A stretch of DNA of 64,000 bases from Desulfosudis oleivorans Hxd3 (GTDB lineage Bacteria; Desulfobacterota; Desulfobacteria; Desulfobacterales; Desulfosudaceae): assembly GCF_000018405.1 (NCBI RefSeq), contig NC_009943.1, forward strand, positions 2,731,001-2,795,000, read 5' to 3'. A program made the position numbers and the translations under genes. Every line of letters begins with the position of its first letter. The stretch's first letter is position 1. This document shows positions 15,162-24,762 of the stretch, in pieces. Under the pieces are notes generated by a model. The model was not told where the DNA came from. It saw only the letters and a program-made list of their open reading frames with translations, and did no database searches.

Positions 15162-16499
15162 ATGTTTCACCGTCATAAATTTGTTGAAAGTTCCCGTAAA
15201 CACTGGAGTTCCGAGCCGGCATTTATTGCTTCCATGGCTGCCGCGGCGGTGGGGCTGGGCAACCTCTGGCGCTTTCCCTACATTATGGGCGAAAACGGTG
15301 GCGGCGTTTTTGTCGTCGCCTATCTGATTGCATTGCTGGTGGTCGTGATGCCTATCATGATCCTGGAAGTCGCCGCAGGACGACTTTCCAAGGGCAGTAC
15401 GGTGGGAACCTATCGGGAGGTGGGCCCATTTGGCACGATCTACGGCTGGTTCGTGGTTCTGGTGACTGTTGCAATCACCAGCTATTACCTGGTGATCACG
15501 GGTTGGACTCTGGGTTATTCGGTGGACGCGATACGTGGTCAGGTGCGCGTCTTTGAAGAGTTCAGCAGTGGGTTCAACTCTCTCTGGTTCTTTATAGCCA
15601 CCACCCTGCTGGCTGCGGTGGTGCTGGCGCGTGATGTGACTGCTATCGAGAAGCTGTCCAAACTCTTGATGCCGGCCCTGGTCGCAGTGGTGCTGTTTCT
15701 TGTGTATCGGGCCTCGCAGACATCCGGTTGGGAAGAGGCGAAAGATTTTTTCTTTCAGGTGGACTGGTCGCGGTTGTGGAGCGGCAAGCTCTGGGGGTTT
15801 GCTTTCGGCCAGGCGTTTTACACACTGGCCATCGGCCAGGGCTATCTGGTCACCTATGGCAGTTTCATTCCGCGGAAAACACATCTGCCCCGCGCCTGCC
15901 TGGCTGTAGCCGGGGTTGAAACCAGCATTGCGCTTCTGGCAGGGTGGATGATCTTTCCCTTTGTGTTCAGTTTCGGTATGGAGCCGGGACAGGGGTCGGC
16001 TCTTGCCTTCGAGACGTTACCGCGCGTATTTGCGCAGATGCCGGGCGGCGGCTGGCTGGCGGTCCTGTTTTTCGGGCTGTTCTTCGCCGCTGCCTTTACG
16101 TCTTCGCTTGCGGGTCTCAAAGTGGTGACTGCTGCGGTAGCCGAAGAGTTTCAGTTACGTAACACCACGGCGGTCACCGTCGTGACCGGCGTAATGCTTG
16201 TGCTGGGTACAGCCTCAGCGCTCAGCTTCACACCACTGGAGTGGCGCATCGCCGGCGAGCCGGTGTTGGATATGATAGATCGTGTCGCTGGCGGCGATGT
16301 AATCATCTTTTCCGGGCTGACGGGTGCGGCGCTGTTGTGCTGGTTTATTCCTCCGAAACGAATTCGCACTGTTCTGGGCACCGCAAATCGCTGGTGGGAG
16401 TGGCGAATCTATCTGGTTGGCCGATACCTGCCCGTGCTGGTGCTGCTGTGGGCGGTTCTTATCTTCGCTGTGAACCAGGCCCGTGGTACGGGCGGATAA
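15162..16499 (+). CDS. Sodium-dependent neurotransmitter-symporter family (NSS) transporter
   Basis: 445 residues from ATG 15162; GTG 15135 in the same frame is an alternative with no good ribosome site. The first membrane helix carries the NSS signature GLGNLWRFPYIMGENGGG, which forms the Na+ and substrate sites. About eleven hydrophobic segments can be traced, fitting the bacterial LeuT-like fold that imports an amino acid with Na+. The substrate is probably a neutral or aromatic amino acid but cannot be read from sequence. Codon use is less GC-biased than in the flanking core genes and the gene sits in the 13.4-17.3 kb island, so transfer is likely. No operon partner is evident. Confidence 0.85.
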   Translation: MFHRHKFVESSRKHWSSEPAFIASMAAAAVGLGNLWRFPYIMGENGGGVFVVAYLIALLVVVMPIMILEVAAGRLSKGSTVGTYREVGPFGTIYGWFVVLVTVAITSYYLVITGWTLGYSVDAIRGQVRVFEEFSSGFNSLWFFIATTLLAAVVLARDVTAIEKLSKLLMPALVAVVLFLVYRASQTSGWEEAKDFFFQVDWSRLWSGKLWGFAFGQAFYTLAIGQGYLVTYGSFIPRKTHLPRACLAVAGVETSIALLAGWMIFPFVFSFGMEPGQGSALAFETLPRVFAQMPGGGWLAVLFFGLFFAAAFTSSLAGLKVVTAAVAEEFQLRNTTAVTVVTGVMLVLGTASALSFTPLEWRIAGEPVLDMIDRVAGGDVIIFSGLTGAALLCWFIPPKRIRTVLGTANRWWEWRIYLVGRYLPVLVLLWAVLIFAVNQARGTGG

Positions 16500-16768
16500 G
16501 GGGTGGGGGTGCCAGCGCTTGACCGCCTCCCGTCAGGCAGCCGATTTGTCCTTGGACGGTAGTCAGGTTGAGGGCCGGCAGGGACCGCACCGGGCGCCTT
16601 CACCTGAGCTGCCGGGCCGTAGCCGAAAAGATCATGCAAACGCAGGCCGAATTTATCATGAAAAATCGAGTGGATCAGAAAACTATTTGCAACTTATGGG
16701 ATAAGGCATTATTAATTAAGGTGGTTGTATCAAATCGTATATTGCATAGATAGAATTGGAGAATGTTC

Positions 16769-16987
16769 ATGCACTTTATCATTCCATTGGAAAAAATGAG
16801 CATCGAAGATAAGCTGCAAGCGATCGAAGTAATTTGGGCCGACCTTGCCAGCACACCAGAGAATATCCCCTCCCCATCCTGGCACGCAGATGTATTACGC
16901 GCCCGGGAAAAACGCATCTCCGAAGGGGCATCCAGCTTTCTGGATATAACCGAAGCTAAGAAAGCCGTGAGGGATCTTCTTAAATGA
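16769..16987 (+). CDS. Antitoxin of a ParE/RelE-type pair (addiction module protein)
   Basis: 72 residues from ATG 16769, which has GGAG seven bases upstream; ATG 16763 is only one base from that site. The pattern EKMSIEDKLQAIEVIWADLA, then PSWHADVLRAREKRI, then FLDITEAKKAVRDLLK is typical of the short 'unstable antitoxin' addiction-module family. Its stop overlaps the toxin start (ATGA), the usual coupling. It should bind and neutralise the toxin and repress their common promoter. Confidence 0.85.
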   Translation: MHFIIPLEKMSIEDKLQAIEVIWADLASTPENIPSPSWHADVLRAREKRISEGASSFLDITEAKKAVRDLLK

Positions 16988-17274
16988 GGGTTCAAGTACT
17001 TGATGAGGCAGCTGCCGATTTGGCAGACGGGTTTCGTTTCTATCAACGACAGGCCAACGGTCTTGGCGACTATTTCCTTGATTCATTGTGGTCTGATATT
17101 CAATCATTGAGAATCTCTGGGGGCATTCATGCCATCCACTACGGATATCATCGCCTCATTTCTAAGCGGTTCCCCTATGCAATGTACTACCGCATTGAGG
17201 ATGGTGTTGCGCGCGTCCGAGCCGTACTCGACTGCCGCCGAGATCCAAAGTGGATATCGGACCGGCTCGAATAA
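16984..17274 (+). CDS. ParE/RelE-superfamily toxin
   Basis: 96 residues. The pattern RVQVLDEAAADLADGFRFYQ, IHAIHYGYHRLISKRFPYAMYY and VRAVLDCRRDPKWISDRL matches the ParE/RelE fold of plasmid-stabilisation toxins, with the conserved aromatic/Arg C-terminal strand (RFPYAMYYR). The target (gyrase or ribosome-bound mRNA) cannot be decided from sequence. It overlaps the antitoxin by four bases and lies at the right edge of the island, where such a pair may stabilise the segment. Confidence 0.85.
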   Translation: MRVQVLDEAAADLADGFRFYQRQANGLGDYFLDSLWSDIQSLRISGGIHAIHYGYHRLISKRFPYAMYYRIEDGVARVRAVLDCRRDPKWISDRLE

Positions 17275-17332
17275 TAAATGAGCAATATTCAGATATCTTT
17301 CATCAATAAACTTCTAAAATACCCCGGAACAA

Positions 17333-17363
17333 AAAAGGCCTTCCCAAACGGGAAGGCCTTTTT
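17333..17363. terminator. Bidirectional intrinsic terminator between toxin and glnN
   Basis: AAAAGGCCTTCCC (17333-17345), loop AAAC, then GGGAAGGCCTTTTT. The 13-bp stem has T-rich tails in both directions, so it can end both the toxin transcript (forward) and the glutamine synthetase III transcript (reverse, stop at 17401). Its stem resembles that of the terminator at 13295. Confidence 0.85.
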
Positions 17364-17400
17364 GCGTTACAAACTATTATGACGGATACCGTGCCTCCGG

Positions 17401-19572
17401 TTAACGGATAAACAGCATCTCCTGATAGGTGGGAAGGGACCAGAGGTCGTCCGCGACCACGCCTTCGAGCTTATCCACCACCTGCCGGACGGTGGCCATG
17501 GCCGGCAGCACTTTCTTGCAGTACACCTTTGCCTCGGCAAGGTTGTCGCTCTTTTTGTGCCCGATAAGTGCTTCAAGGGCCTCAACACCGGCCTTTAATT
17601 CCTTTATAAGACCGGTGACCGTCTTGAGTACCGATGTCTCCCCGGTCATGTTCAGCCCTTTCATCTTGAGGCAGCTTTCGGCAAGCTCCGTCTGATACCG
17701 AACCGCGGCGGGATAAACAATTGTACGGGCCATTTCAATGGCTGTTTTCGCTTCGACCTCTATTTTGAGATTATACTGTTCCAGATACGTCTCATAGCGG
17801 CTTTTCATTTCCTTTTCCGAAAGAACGCCGTACTTACTGAAAAGCGCGATCACATCATCTTCAATGAGAACCGGCAGCGCTTCCGGGGTGGTCTTCATGT
17901 TGGGAAGCCCCCTTTTGGCCGCCTCTTTCTGCCAGGCATCCGTATAATTGTCACCGTTAAAAATAATGGCGCCGTGCTTGTCGATAATCTTTTTCAGGAC
18001 CTTTTGAACCGCGGCGTTCAGCTTTGACGGATCGCCACCGGTTTCTTTTTCAAGTTCAGTTGCGATGTAATCAATAGACTCCGCGAATATGGTGTTCATC
18101 GCGACAATCGGCCCGGAAATGGACTGGTCCGAACCCACGGCCCGAAATTCGAAACGGTTGCCCGTGAACGCGAACGGGCTGGTTCTGTTGCGGTCCCCGG
18201 CATCCTTCGGGAGATCCGGCAGTGCGTCAACCCCGATTTTCATGGTACCGGGTTCTTTTGACGAGGTGGCGCCGCCTTTCTTGATCTGCTCGAAAACATC
18301 GGTGAGCTGATCGCCCAGGAAAATCGAAAGAATGGCCGGCGGCGCTTCATTGGCGCCGAGGCGGTGGTCGTTGGCGGCCGAGGCGACAACCGCTCTTAAC
18401 ACTTTTGCATATTTATGAACGCCCCTGATGATCGCGGCACAAAAGACGAGAAACTGCGCATTCTCATGGGGGGTCTTGCCCGGGTCAAGAAGGTTGCCCT
18501 GGCTTGCGTTCCCAAATGAATAGTTGCAGTGCTTGCCCGAACCGTTAACCCCGGCAAAGGGTTTCTCATGAAGCAGGCACTCCATGCCGTGTTTTTTGGC
18601 GATTTTCTTGAGCATCACCATGATGAGTTGCTGATGGTCTGTTGCCAGGTTCGCCGTTTCAAATACCGGGGCGACCTCGTACTGTCCGGGAGCGACTTCA
18701 TTGTGTCTTGTCTTGACGGGGATTCCCAGCTTATAGAGCTCCCGTTCCACCTCAAACATAAAGGCCAGCACACGATCCTGAATAGCCCCGAAGTAATGAT
18801 CATCAAACTGCTGCCCCTTGGGAGAAGGCGCCCCGAAAAGCGTCCTGCCCGTTGCCTGAATATCCGGCCGTGCGGAATGAAAATGTTTATCAATCAAAAA
18901 ATACTCCTGCTCCGGCCCGCATGTCGCGGAGACGATCTTGTCTGAATGGTCCCCGAACAGCCTTAAAATCCTCTGGGCCTGCTTGTTCAAGGCCTGCATG
19001 GACCGCAGGATGGGCGTCTTTTTGTCCAGGGCCTCGCCGGTCCACGACACAAACGCCGTTGGGATGCAGAGGGTCGCGCCGTTGGGGCTTTCCATGATGT
19101 AAGCGGGGCTTGTTACATCCCAGGCGGTATATCCCCTTGCTTCAAATGTCTGGCGAAGCCCGCCGCTGGGAAAGCTTGACGCGTCCGGTTCGCCCTGGAT
19201 CAGGGTTTTTCCTGAAAATTCGGCTATCGCGTTTCCGGCCAGGTCCGGCGCCAGAAAGCTGTCGTGTTTTTCGGCCGTGGCCCCTGTAAGGGGGAAAAAA
19301 ACATGGGCGTAATGGCTGGCCCCTTTCTGAATGGCCCAGTCTTTCATGGCGTTTGCCACAACATCCGCAATGGAGGCGTCCATCAGGCAAAAATTTTCAA
19401 CGGTCCTGGCCAATGATTTATAGATATCCTTGGGCAGCCGCTTCTTCATGACAGCCATGCTGAACACGTTCTCGCCAAACAGATCAATGGAATTTTTTTC
19501 TTTATAATCCAATGTGGCCCTGGGCGCGCCGTTTCCGTTGATTGCCGCTAACAGCTTTGATCGTCCGCTCAT
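17401..19572 (-). CDS. glnN: Glutamine synthetase type III
   Basis: 723 residues, the size of GSIII and much longer than GSI. It makes glutamine from glutamate, ammonia and ATP in the cytoplasm as a dodecamer. Visible family features: the N-terminal GSIII-specific region ([20 protein letters not shown]), [20 protein letters not shown], the glutamate-binding [36 protein letters not shown] and the long helical C-terminal part typical of GlnN. The start has AGGAGA six bases upstream. A sigma-54-like promoter precedes it, consistent with nitrogen control. Having GSI only 460 bp away on the other strand suggests that the two are used under different nitrogen states. Confidence 0.95.
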   Translation of the reverse strand: MSGRSKLLAAINGNGAPRATLDYKEKNSIDLFGENVFSMAVMKKRLPKDIYKSLARTVENFCLMDASIADVVANAMKDWAIQKGASHYAHVFFPLTGATAEKHDSFLAPDLAGNAIAEFSGKTLIQGEPDASSFPSGGLRQTFEARGYTAWDVTSPAYIMESPNGATLCIPTAFVSWTGEALDKKTPILRSMQALNKQAQRILRLFGDHSDKIVSATCGPEQEYFLIDKHFHSARPDIQATGRTLFGAPSPKGQQFDDHYFGAIQDRVLAFMFEVERELYKLGIPVKTRHNEVAPGQYEVAPVFETANLATDHQQLIMVMLKKIAKKHGMECLLHEKPFAGVNGSGKHCNYSFGNASQGNLLDPGKTPHENAQFLVFCAAIIRGVHKYAKVLRAVVASAANDHRLGANEAPPAILSIFLGDQLTDVFEQIKKGGATSSKEPGTMKIGVDALPDLPKDAGDRNRTSPFAFTGNRFEFRAVGSDQSISGPIVAMNTIFAESIDYIATELEKETGGDPSKLNAAVQKVLKKIIDKHGAIIFNGDNYTDAWQKEAAKRGLPNMKTTPEALPVLIEDDVIALFSKYGVLSEKEMKSRYETYLEQYNLKIEVEAKTAIEMARTIVYPAAVRYQTELAESCLKMKGLNMTGETSVLKTVTGLIKELKAGVEALEALIGHKKSDNLAEAKVYCKKVLPAMATVRQVVDKLEGVVADDLWSLPTYQEMLFIR

Positions 19573-19648
19573 TGCTTTCTCCTGAGAATTTTAGTTTCCC
19601 GTTAAAATGTGGTTGATAATAAAAACCACGAACCTTGCTCTTGTATTC

Positions 19649-19665
19649 AGCAACTGTCATGCCAA
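19649..19665 (-). promoter_or_regulatory. Sigma-54-type promoter for glnN
   Basis: On the reverse strand the bases read TTGGCATGACAGTTGCT: GG at -24 and GC at -12 with the proper 5-base gap between TGGCAT and TTGCT, only one mismatch to TGGCAC-N5-TTGCT. Transcription would start near 19637, giving a leader of about 65 bases that holds a GTGGTT/AACCAC hairpin (19609-19629) and the AGGAGA ribosome site. The rest of the 461-bp glnN-glnA gap shows nothing else that I can name. Confidence 0.65.
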
Positions 19666-20033
19666 TGCGCTAAAAAAGACTATATATACTTGAAACGTCA
19701 ATATTTTTCCCTTTTCCCCATTAAAATGGAAAACCACAGTACTTACAAATTTGCAGTCGTGTTTAATGAAAAAATACAAAATCGTAAGTTATCACGAAAC
19801 GGGGGAATTGGCGGCCTGACAAAAAGCCGGCGCCAATACTGATTTGAAAATGTACCGGCGCTCACGGCTAAAAATTAAAGGTTGCGTTTTGCGCCGGGTA
19901 ATTGATAGATATTTGTATAAGCTGCTGCTTTGCACGCTGCGCCCTGCCCCACACGGTCAATTTCCTGATATACACCCGCCCGGCAGGGGCCCGTGATAAA
20001 CCCGAATAAAACCCATTGCAGGAGGAATGCATC

Positions 20034-21365
20034 ATGATCTGTAAGACCGCGGACGATGTGAGAAAAATCGTCAAGGAAAAAAATGTCAGCTTTATCCAGT
20101 TCTGGTTCACCGACGTGCTGGGCGCGTTAAAAAGCTTTGCCATCACCCCGGATGAACTGGAAGAGGGGATTGAGGAGGGTATGGGGTTTGACGGTTCGTC
20201 CATCCAGGGATTCTGCCGGATTCATGAAAGCGACATGATCGCAAAGCCCGACCCCACCACCTTCCAGTTTGTTCCCTGGCGGGGCGAGGGAGACCGGCCC
20301 GTGGCCCGCATGTTCTGTGATATTCTTCAGCCGGACGGCACCCCCTACGAGGGCGACCCCCGTTATGTGCTCAAGCGGCTGCTCGGGCAGGTGGCGGAAA
20401 AGGGCTACACCTTTTACGTGGGCCCGGAACTGGAGTATTTTTATTTCAAGAACGACCAGGGGACCGGAATCCTCGACAAGGCCGGTTACTTTGACGCCCG
20501 GCCCATGGACATGGGCGGAGACCTGCGGCGGCAGACCATCTTCGCGCTTCAGGCCATGGGTATCCAGGTGGAGTACAGCCACCACGAAGTGGCCCCCAGC
20601 CAGCATGAGATCGACCTGCGCTACGCCGAGGCCCTGAATATGGCCGACATCACCATGACCTACCGCATGACGGTCAAGGAGATCGCCCATAGAAACGGGG
20701 TCTACGCCACCTTCATGCCCAAGCCCATATTCGGTGAAAACGGCAGCGGCATGCATGTCCACCAGTCCCTTTTCAAGGACGGGAAAAACGCATTTCACAG
20801 CAAGGATGCCAAATTCAACCTCTCTGACATCGCCAAGCACTATATCGCCGGCATTCTCAAGCATGCGCCGGAAATTGTTTCCATTACCAACCAGTGGGTC
20901 AACTCCTACAAACGGCTGGTTCCCGGTTATGAAGCCCCGGTCTACGTCTCCTGGGCCAACAGAAACCGGTCGGCCATGGTGCGGGTGCCCATGTACAAGC
21001 CGGGCAAAGAGGCGGCAACCCGCATGGAGTTCCGGGCACCCGACCCGTCATGCAACCCCTACCTGGCCTTTGCCGTGATGCTGGGCGCGGGCATGGAGGG
21101 CATCGAAAACAAGTACCCGCTGCCCGACCCCATTGAAGAGGACATCTTTGAAATGACGCCGGCGGAGCGGCACAACAAGGGCATTACCGAGCTGCCGGGC
21201 AACCTCTACTCGGCCATTCTGGAAACCGAAAAGAGCGGGCTGGTAAAAAAGGTGCTGGGAGAACATATCTTCAAGGAGTTTATCGACAATAAAAAAGTGG
21301 AGTGGGACCGTTACCGGACCCATGTCAGCACTTTTGAGCTGGAGAACTACCTGCCAAAGCTCTAG
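20034..21365 (+). CDS. glnA: Glutamine synthetase type I (alpha subtype)
   Basis: 443 residues from ATG 20034, chosen over ATG 20016 because AGGAGG lies eight bases upstream. Visible GSI blocks: GMGFDGSSIQGF, the metal-site GPELEYFYF, EVAPSQHEIDLRYA, FMPKPIFGENGSGMHVHQS and the Asn/Arg site NRSAMVRVP. The length and the lack of the internal 25-residue insertion and of a canonical NLYDLPPEE adenylylation loop (the region reads ELPGNLYSAI) place it with the GSI-alpha enzymes controlled by feedback rather than adenylylation. It lies upstream of the three glutamate synthase genes on the same strand and with them forms a GS-GOGAT ammonia-assimilation block. Confidence 0.94.
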   Translation: MICKTADDVRKIVKEKNVSFIQFWFTDVLGALKSFAITPDELEEGIEEGMGFDGSSIQGFCRIHESDMIAKPDPTTFQFVPWRGEGDRPVARMFCDILQPDGTPYEGDPRYVLKRLLGQVAEKGYTFYVGPELEYFYFKNDQGTGILDKAGYFDARPMDMGGDLRRQTIFALQAMGIQVEYSHHEVAPSQHEIDLRYAEALNMADITMTYRMTVKEIAHRNGVYATFMPKPIFGENGSGMHVHQSLFKDGKNAFHSKDAKFNLSDIAKHYIAGILKHAPEIVSITNQWVNSYKRLVPGYEAPVYVSWANRNRSAMVRVPMYKPGKEAATRMEFRAPDPSCNPYLAFAVMLGAGMEGIENKYPLPDPIEEDIFEMTPAERHNKGITELPGNLYSAILETEKSGLVKKVLGEHIFKEFIDNKKVEWDRYRTHVSTFELENYLPKL

Positions 21366-21850
21366 CCCGAATATTTCATGAAATTCTTCGGCGTGTATGC
21401 TGGATCGGGAAGGCTGTGAGGCCTTCTGCTGCATAATTATCCTGCGCCTTGCATCCGCGCCCGAATCAACTCGTGAAATAGCCGGATTGAAACGCCGCCG
21501 CGCGTATCGCGCCCGGTCCCGGCCAGAGAAAATACCAATCCGCCTGATGTTTGGCACAAAAATCGCATACAATCCATTAGGCTGTTTATGGCTGCTTAAA
21601 ATTTACAGTGAAGTGTTGTTTTGCCTTAAATACGGGTGTGGTTTGTCTGGAATTTAACTGTAGTTGAACTTTCTTATTCAATATTTAGAATTACTAATAA
21701 ATGCGGCGAAAAAACTCATTTTTTGGTAAAAGGCCGTTTGCTTTACGCGCCGCCACCGGACGCCCAGAAATATATTAATACAAAACAAAACAAATTGGTT
21801 ATAGAAATAATGACATTTTTGAAACCCCGATTGCTCAAAAAATTCACATC
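21366..21850. other. Long non-coding spacer with repeat remnant between glnA and glutamate synthase
   Basis: The 594-bp gap has no supported gene. Bases 21366-21494 look like a decayed repeat with inverted ends: GCCCGAATATTTCATGAAA on the left and CGAATCAACTCGTGAAATAG on the right, related to the ends of the element at 63.1 kb (TTTCACGAGTTGAT). The rest is AT-rich up to the promoter near 21.85 kb and holds no clear terminator for glnA. Confidence 0.45.
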
Positions 21851-21908
21851 TTGCCTGAGGTTTCAAAATCGTTATAATGCCACACGACAATTGACGCCAT
21901 ATGTCAAT
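21851..21908 (+). promoter_or_regulatory. Promoter and palindromic operator of the glutamate synthase operon
   Basis: TTGCCT (21851-21856), a 16-base spacer and TATAAT (21873-21878) make a good sigma-70 promoter. A palindrome ATTGAC-GCCATAT-GTCAAT (21890-21908) lies right after the predicted start site, where a bound repressor would block elongation or initiation. The binding protein is unknown. Confidence 0.5.
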
Positions 21909-21959
21909 AGTAACCCGCTGAAGTCAGCGCACCGTACAAGAATATAGAAAGGCAGTCTT

Positions 21960-23090
21960 ATGTGCCGCTTATTCGCAATCACCAGCGAAACCCCCATGAC
22001 ACCGATGGTGGCCCTGGAGGCCCTGGATGTCATGCGCGAAGGCCATGACGGATCCGGGGTGGGCATCTTTCTGCGGGACCTGGGCGGGCCCTTTGAAAAG
22101 ATAAAGGACTCTCCCATTCTCTCGGGCATCTTCACCGACCAGGGCATCCGTCGCCTGGACCATTACATGATGGAGCACGGATTTCTCACCAAGCACAAGG
22201 TCACCATCAAGGTGCCCAAGGAACAGCCCCCGGGTGTTCCTAAAAGGGATATCTACCTGATCCGGGCCTATGAATACCCGGACAGCTGGGAAGGATGGAG
22301 CGAGGAAAAAATTTACGCCGAACTGACCCGCATCCGGCTGGAACTGGTTGAGATGGGGGCGGAAAAAGAAGACATGATCGTGTTCTCCTTCTGGCCGGAC
22401 GTAATCATGTTAAAAGAGATCGGCGACCCGTTGACCGTGGCCCGGTATCTGCAGCTTGACCGGGAAGAACTCCAGGCACGGGTGATCATGGCCCAGGGCC
22501 GGCAGAACACTAACTATGCCATCAACCTGTATGCCTGCCACCCCTTTTTCCAGGGCGGATTTTCCACCATGACCAACGGCGAAAACACCGCCTTTGTGCC
22601 GATCCGGGAGTTTCTCATGTCCCGGAACATTCCCGGATACAGCGGGTTCGAGTCGGACTCCCAGGTGTTTGTTTTCATCCTGCACTACCTGTTCAAGCAG
22701 CTGGGGCTGGGCATCGACGCCTACAAACATATCATCACTCCGCTTCAGGACGATGTGCTGGCGGCCCACCCGGACCATGTGCTGCTCAAGCACCTGAAGC
22801 AGACCTGCCGCCGCCTGATCATCGACGGCCCCAACTGCGTGATCGGTTGCTTGCCAGACCATTCGCTCTTCATGGTGCAGGACAGAAAGAAGCTCCGGCC
22901 CGGCGTGGTGGGCGGCCGGCCCGGTATGTATGCCTTTTCATCGGAAATCTGCGGCCTGGACGCCGTGATTCCCAACCGGGACAAGTCAAAGGATTTTCAG
23001 CCCATGTACATGGACACCGTGGTGGTGGGTCCGGACCGCGGGGAGGTTGTCGTATGTCAGCAAACGGAAGCATTAGCCCTTCAACACTAA
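21960..23090 (+). CDS. Glutamate synthase amidotransferase subunit (class II glutaminase)
   Basis: 376 residues. It starts MCRLFAITSE, so Cys2 becomes the N-terminal nucleophile after methionine removal, as in class II glutamine amidotransferases; VMREGHDGSGVGIF supplies the conserved RxRGxDGxG-like block. It releases ammonia from glutamine and channels it to the FMN subunit. In ordinary bacterial glutamate synthase this is the N-terminal domain of the large GltB chain; here it is a separate protein, as in archaeal-type split enzymes. Its last 37 bases overlap the start of the next gene in another frame, so translation is coupled. AAAGG precedes the ATG. Confidence 0.9.
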   Translation: MCRLFAITSETPMTPMVALEALDVMREGHDGSGVGIFLRDLGGPFEKIKDSPILSGIFTDQGIRRLDHYMMEHGFLTKHKVTIKVPKEQPPGVPKRDIYLIRAYEYPDSWEGWSEEKIYAELTRIRLELVEMGAEKEDMIVFSFWPDVIMLKEIGDPLTVARYLQLDREELQARVIMAQGRQNTNYAINLYACHPFFQGGFSTMTNGENTAFVPIREFLMSRNIPGYSGFESDSQVFVFILHYLFKQLGLGIDAYKHIITPLQDDVLAAHPDHVLLKHLKQTCRRLIIDGPNCVIGCLPDHSLFMVQDRKKLRPGVVGGRPGMYAFSSEICGLDAVIPNRDKSKDFQPMYMDTVVVGPDRGEVVVCQQTEALALQH

Positions 23091-24688
23091 GCCTCAAGGA
23101 CCTGCCCTGGCAGATCCTGTGGGACAAAGAAAAATGCACGCTCTGCGGCCGGTGCACGTCGGTATGCCCGGTGCGCACCCTTGAACTGGGCGTGTTCAGA
23201 AAACGGGTGGTCAAACCCAACATTCATATCAGCCACGCCTCTTCCAGCAGCTTCGAGGTGTATTACGGCATTCGGCAGCAGACCGCGCCCGCCAACGCCT
23301 GCGTGGGATGCGCCATGTGCACCCTGGTCTGCCCCAATGACGCCATTCTGCCGGTTCGCGGCGACGAGGCCGACAAGCTGATGTTCCACGTCAACCAGGG
23401 CGGCACGCCCCGGCAGCGGGGCGGACGCAGAAACGCGCCGGGCGGTATTTTAGACCGGATCAAGTTCATTCGTATCTCCATGCTCACCGACCCGGCCCTG
23501 GATGCCGGCCGTCACGAATTCGAGCTGCGGACCCTGCTGGGGCGGGTGCTACCGCCGGAGGAGAACCTTGCCCACCTGCGGGAAAACGGATGGATTCCCC
23601 CGGTGCGGGAGATCTATCCCCTGATCATCGGCGGCATGTCCTTTGGCGCCCTCTCCCCCAACATGTGGGAGGGGCTCCAGATGGGCGTGGCCTACCTCAA
23701 CGAAGAGATAAACATGCCGGTACGCATGTGCACTGGTGAGGGCGGCTGCCCGCCCCGGCTCCTGCGCAGCCGTTTCCTGCAATATGTGATTTTGCAGATT
23801 GCCAGCGGCTACTTTGGATGGGACGAAATCGTCCACGCCATTCCGGAAATGAAGGTGGACCCCTGCGCCATTGAGATCAAGTACGGCCAGGGCGCCAAGC
23901 CGGGGGACGGGGGCCTGTTGATGTGGTATAAGGTCAATAAATTAATCGCCGCCATTCGGGGGGTTCCCGAGGGTATCAGCCTGCCCAGCCCGCCCACTCA
24001 CCAGACCAAGTACTCCATTGAGGAGGCCGTGGCCAAGATGATCCAGTCCATGTACATGGCCTGGGGATTCCGCGTACCGGTCTATCCCAAGATATCGGCC
24101 ACCTCCACGGCCCTGGCCGTGCTCAACAACCTGTCCCGCAATCCCTATGCCGCCGGGCTGGCCATTGACGGCGAAGACGGCGGCACCGGCGCGGCCTATA
24201 ACGTATCCATGAACAGCATGGGCCACCCCATTGCCAGTAACATTCGGGACTGCTACCTCAACCTGGTCAAACTGGGCAAGCAGAATGAGATTCCCCTGCT
24301 GGCCGGCGGCGGGGTGGGCAAGTCCGGCAACCTGGCCGCCAATGCAGCGGCCCTGATCATGCTGGGCGCCAGCGGCGTGCAGGCGGGCAAATACGTGATG
24401 CAGGCCGCGGCCGGGTGCCTGGGGTCGGAGACAGACCGGTGCAACATCTGCAACATCGGCCAGTGTCCCAAAGGCATCACCTCCCAGGATCCGAGGCTTT
24501 ACCGGCGGCTGGACCCCGAAGACGTTGCCCAGCGGATCGTGGACATGTTTTTAAGCTTTGATACGGAACTGAAAAAAATTGTCGCGCCCCTGGGCCGCTC
24601 CACGTCCCTGCCCATCGGCATGGCCGATGCCCTGGGCATCGACGATATCGCGGCCGCGGAACGGCTGCGGATCAAGTACGTGGTATAA
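23054..24688 (+). CDS. Ferredoxin-containing FMN core subunit of glutamate synthase
   Basis: 544 residues from ATG 23054, inside the end of the amidotransferase gene; the open frame extends further upstream, but that part overlaps the previous gene and is unlike the family. N-terminal ferredoxin domain with two 4Fe-4S motifs (CTLCGRCTSVCPV near 28, CVGCAMCTLVCPN near 83), then the FMN barrel (GGMSFGALSPNMWEG, KYGQGAKPGDGG, AIDGEDGGTGAAYN, LAGGGVGKSGNLAANAAALI) and the 3Fe-4S cysteines CNICNIGQCPKG near 463. It condenses 2-oxoglutarate with the glutaminase-derived ammonia to glutamate using electrons that arrive through its Fe-S clusters. Confidence 0.92.
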   Translation: MSANGSISPSTLSLKDLPWQILWDKEKCTLCGRCTSVCPVRTLELGVFRKRVVKPNIHISHASSSSFEVYYGIRQQTAPANACVGCAMCTLVCPNDAILPVRGDEADKLMFHVNQGGTPRQRGGRRNAPGGILDRIKFIRISMLTDPALDAGRHEFELRTLLGRVLPPEENLAHLRENGWIPPVREIYPLIIGGMSFGALSPNMWEGLQMGVAYLNEEINMPVRMCTGEGGCPPRLLRSRFLQYVILQIASGYFGWDEIVHAIPEMKVDPCAIEIKYGQGAKPGDGGLLMWYKVNKLIAAIRGVPEGISLPSPPTHQTKYSIEEAVAKMIQSMYMAWGFRVPVYPKISATSTALAVLNNLSRNPYAAGLAIDGEDGGTGAAYNVSMNSMGHPIASNIRDCYLNLVKLGKQNEIPLLAGGGVGKSGNLAANAAALIMLGASGVQAGKYVMQAAAGCLGSETDRCNICNIGQCPKGITSQDPRLYRRLDPEDVAQRIVDMFLSFDTELKKIVAPLGRSTSLPIGMADALGIDDIAAAERLRIKYVV

Positions 24689-24711
24689 TTCAGGCCGGCA
24701 TAAACAAACAG

Positions 24712-24732
24712 CCACCGGCTGCAAGCCGGTGG
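24712..24732 (+). other. Intercistronic hairpin inside the glutamate synthase operon
   Basis: CCACCGGCT-GCA-AGCCGGTGG, a perfect 9-bp stem with a three-base loop, 24 bp after the FMN-subunit stop and 31 bp before the next start. It is followed by only three T, so it is more likely an RNA-stability or partial-termination structure that sets subunit ratio than a full terminator. Confidence 0.5.
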
Positions 24733-24762
24733 GTTTAAATCAAGCACCGGACGGTATGATCG

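Noticed and set aside
19573-20033. A sigma-54 promoter for glnA on the forward strand
   Set aside because: I found no TGGCAC-N5-TTGC match facing glnA; the only good match faces glnN.
22847-23053. Upstream extension of the FMN-subunit gene
   Set aside because: It overlaps most of the glutaminase C-terminus and encodes Arg/Pro/Gly-rich sequence unlike the family; ATG 23054 fits the ferredoxin domain.
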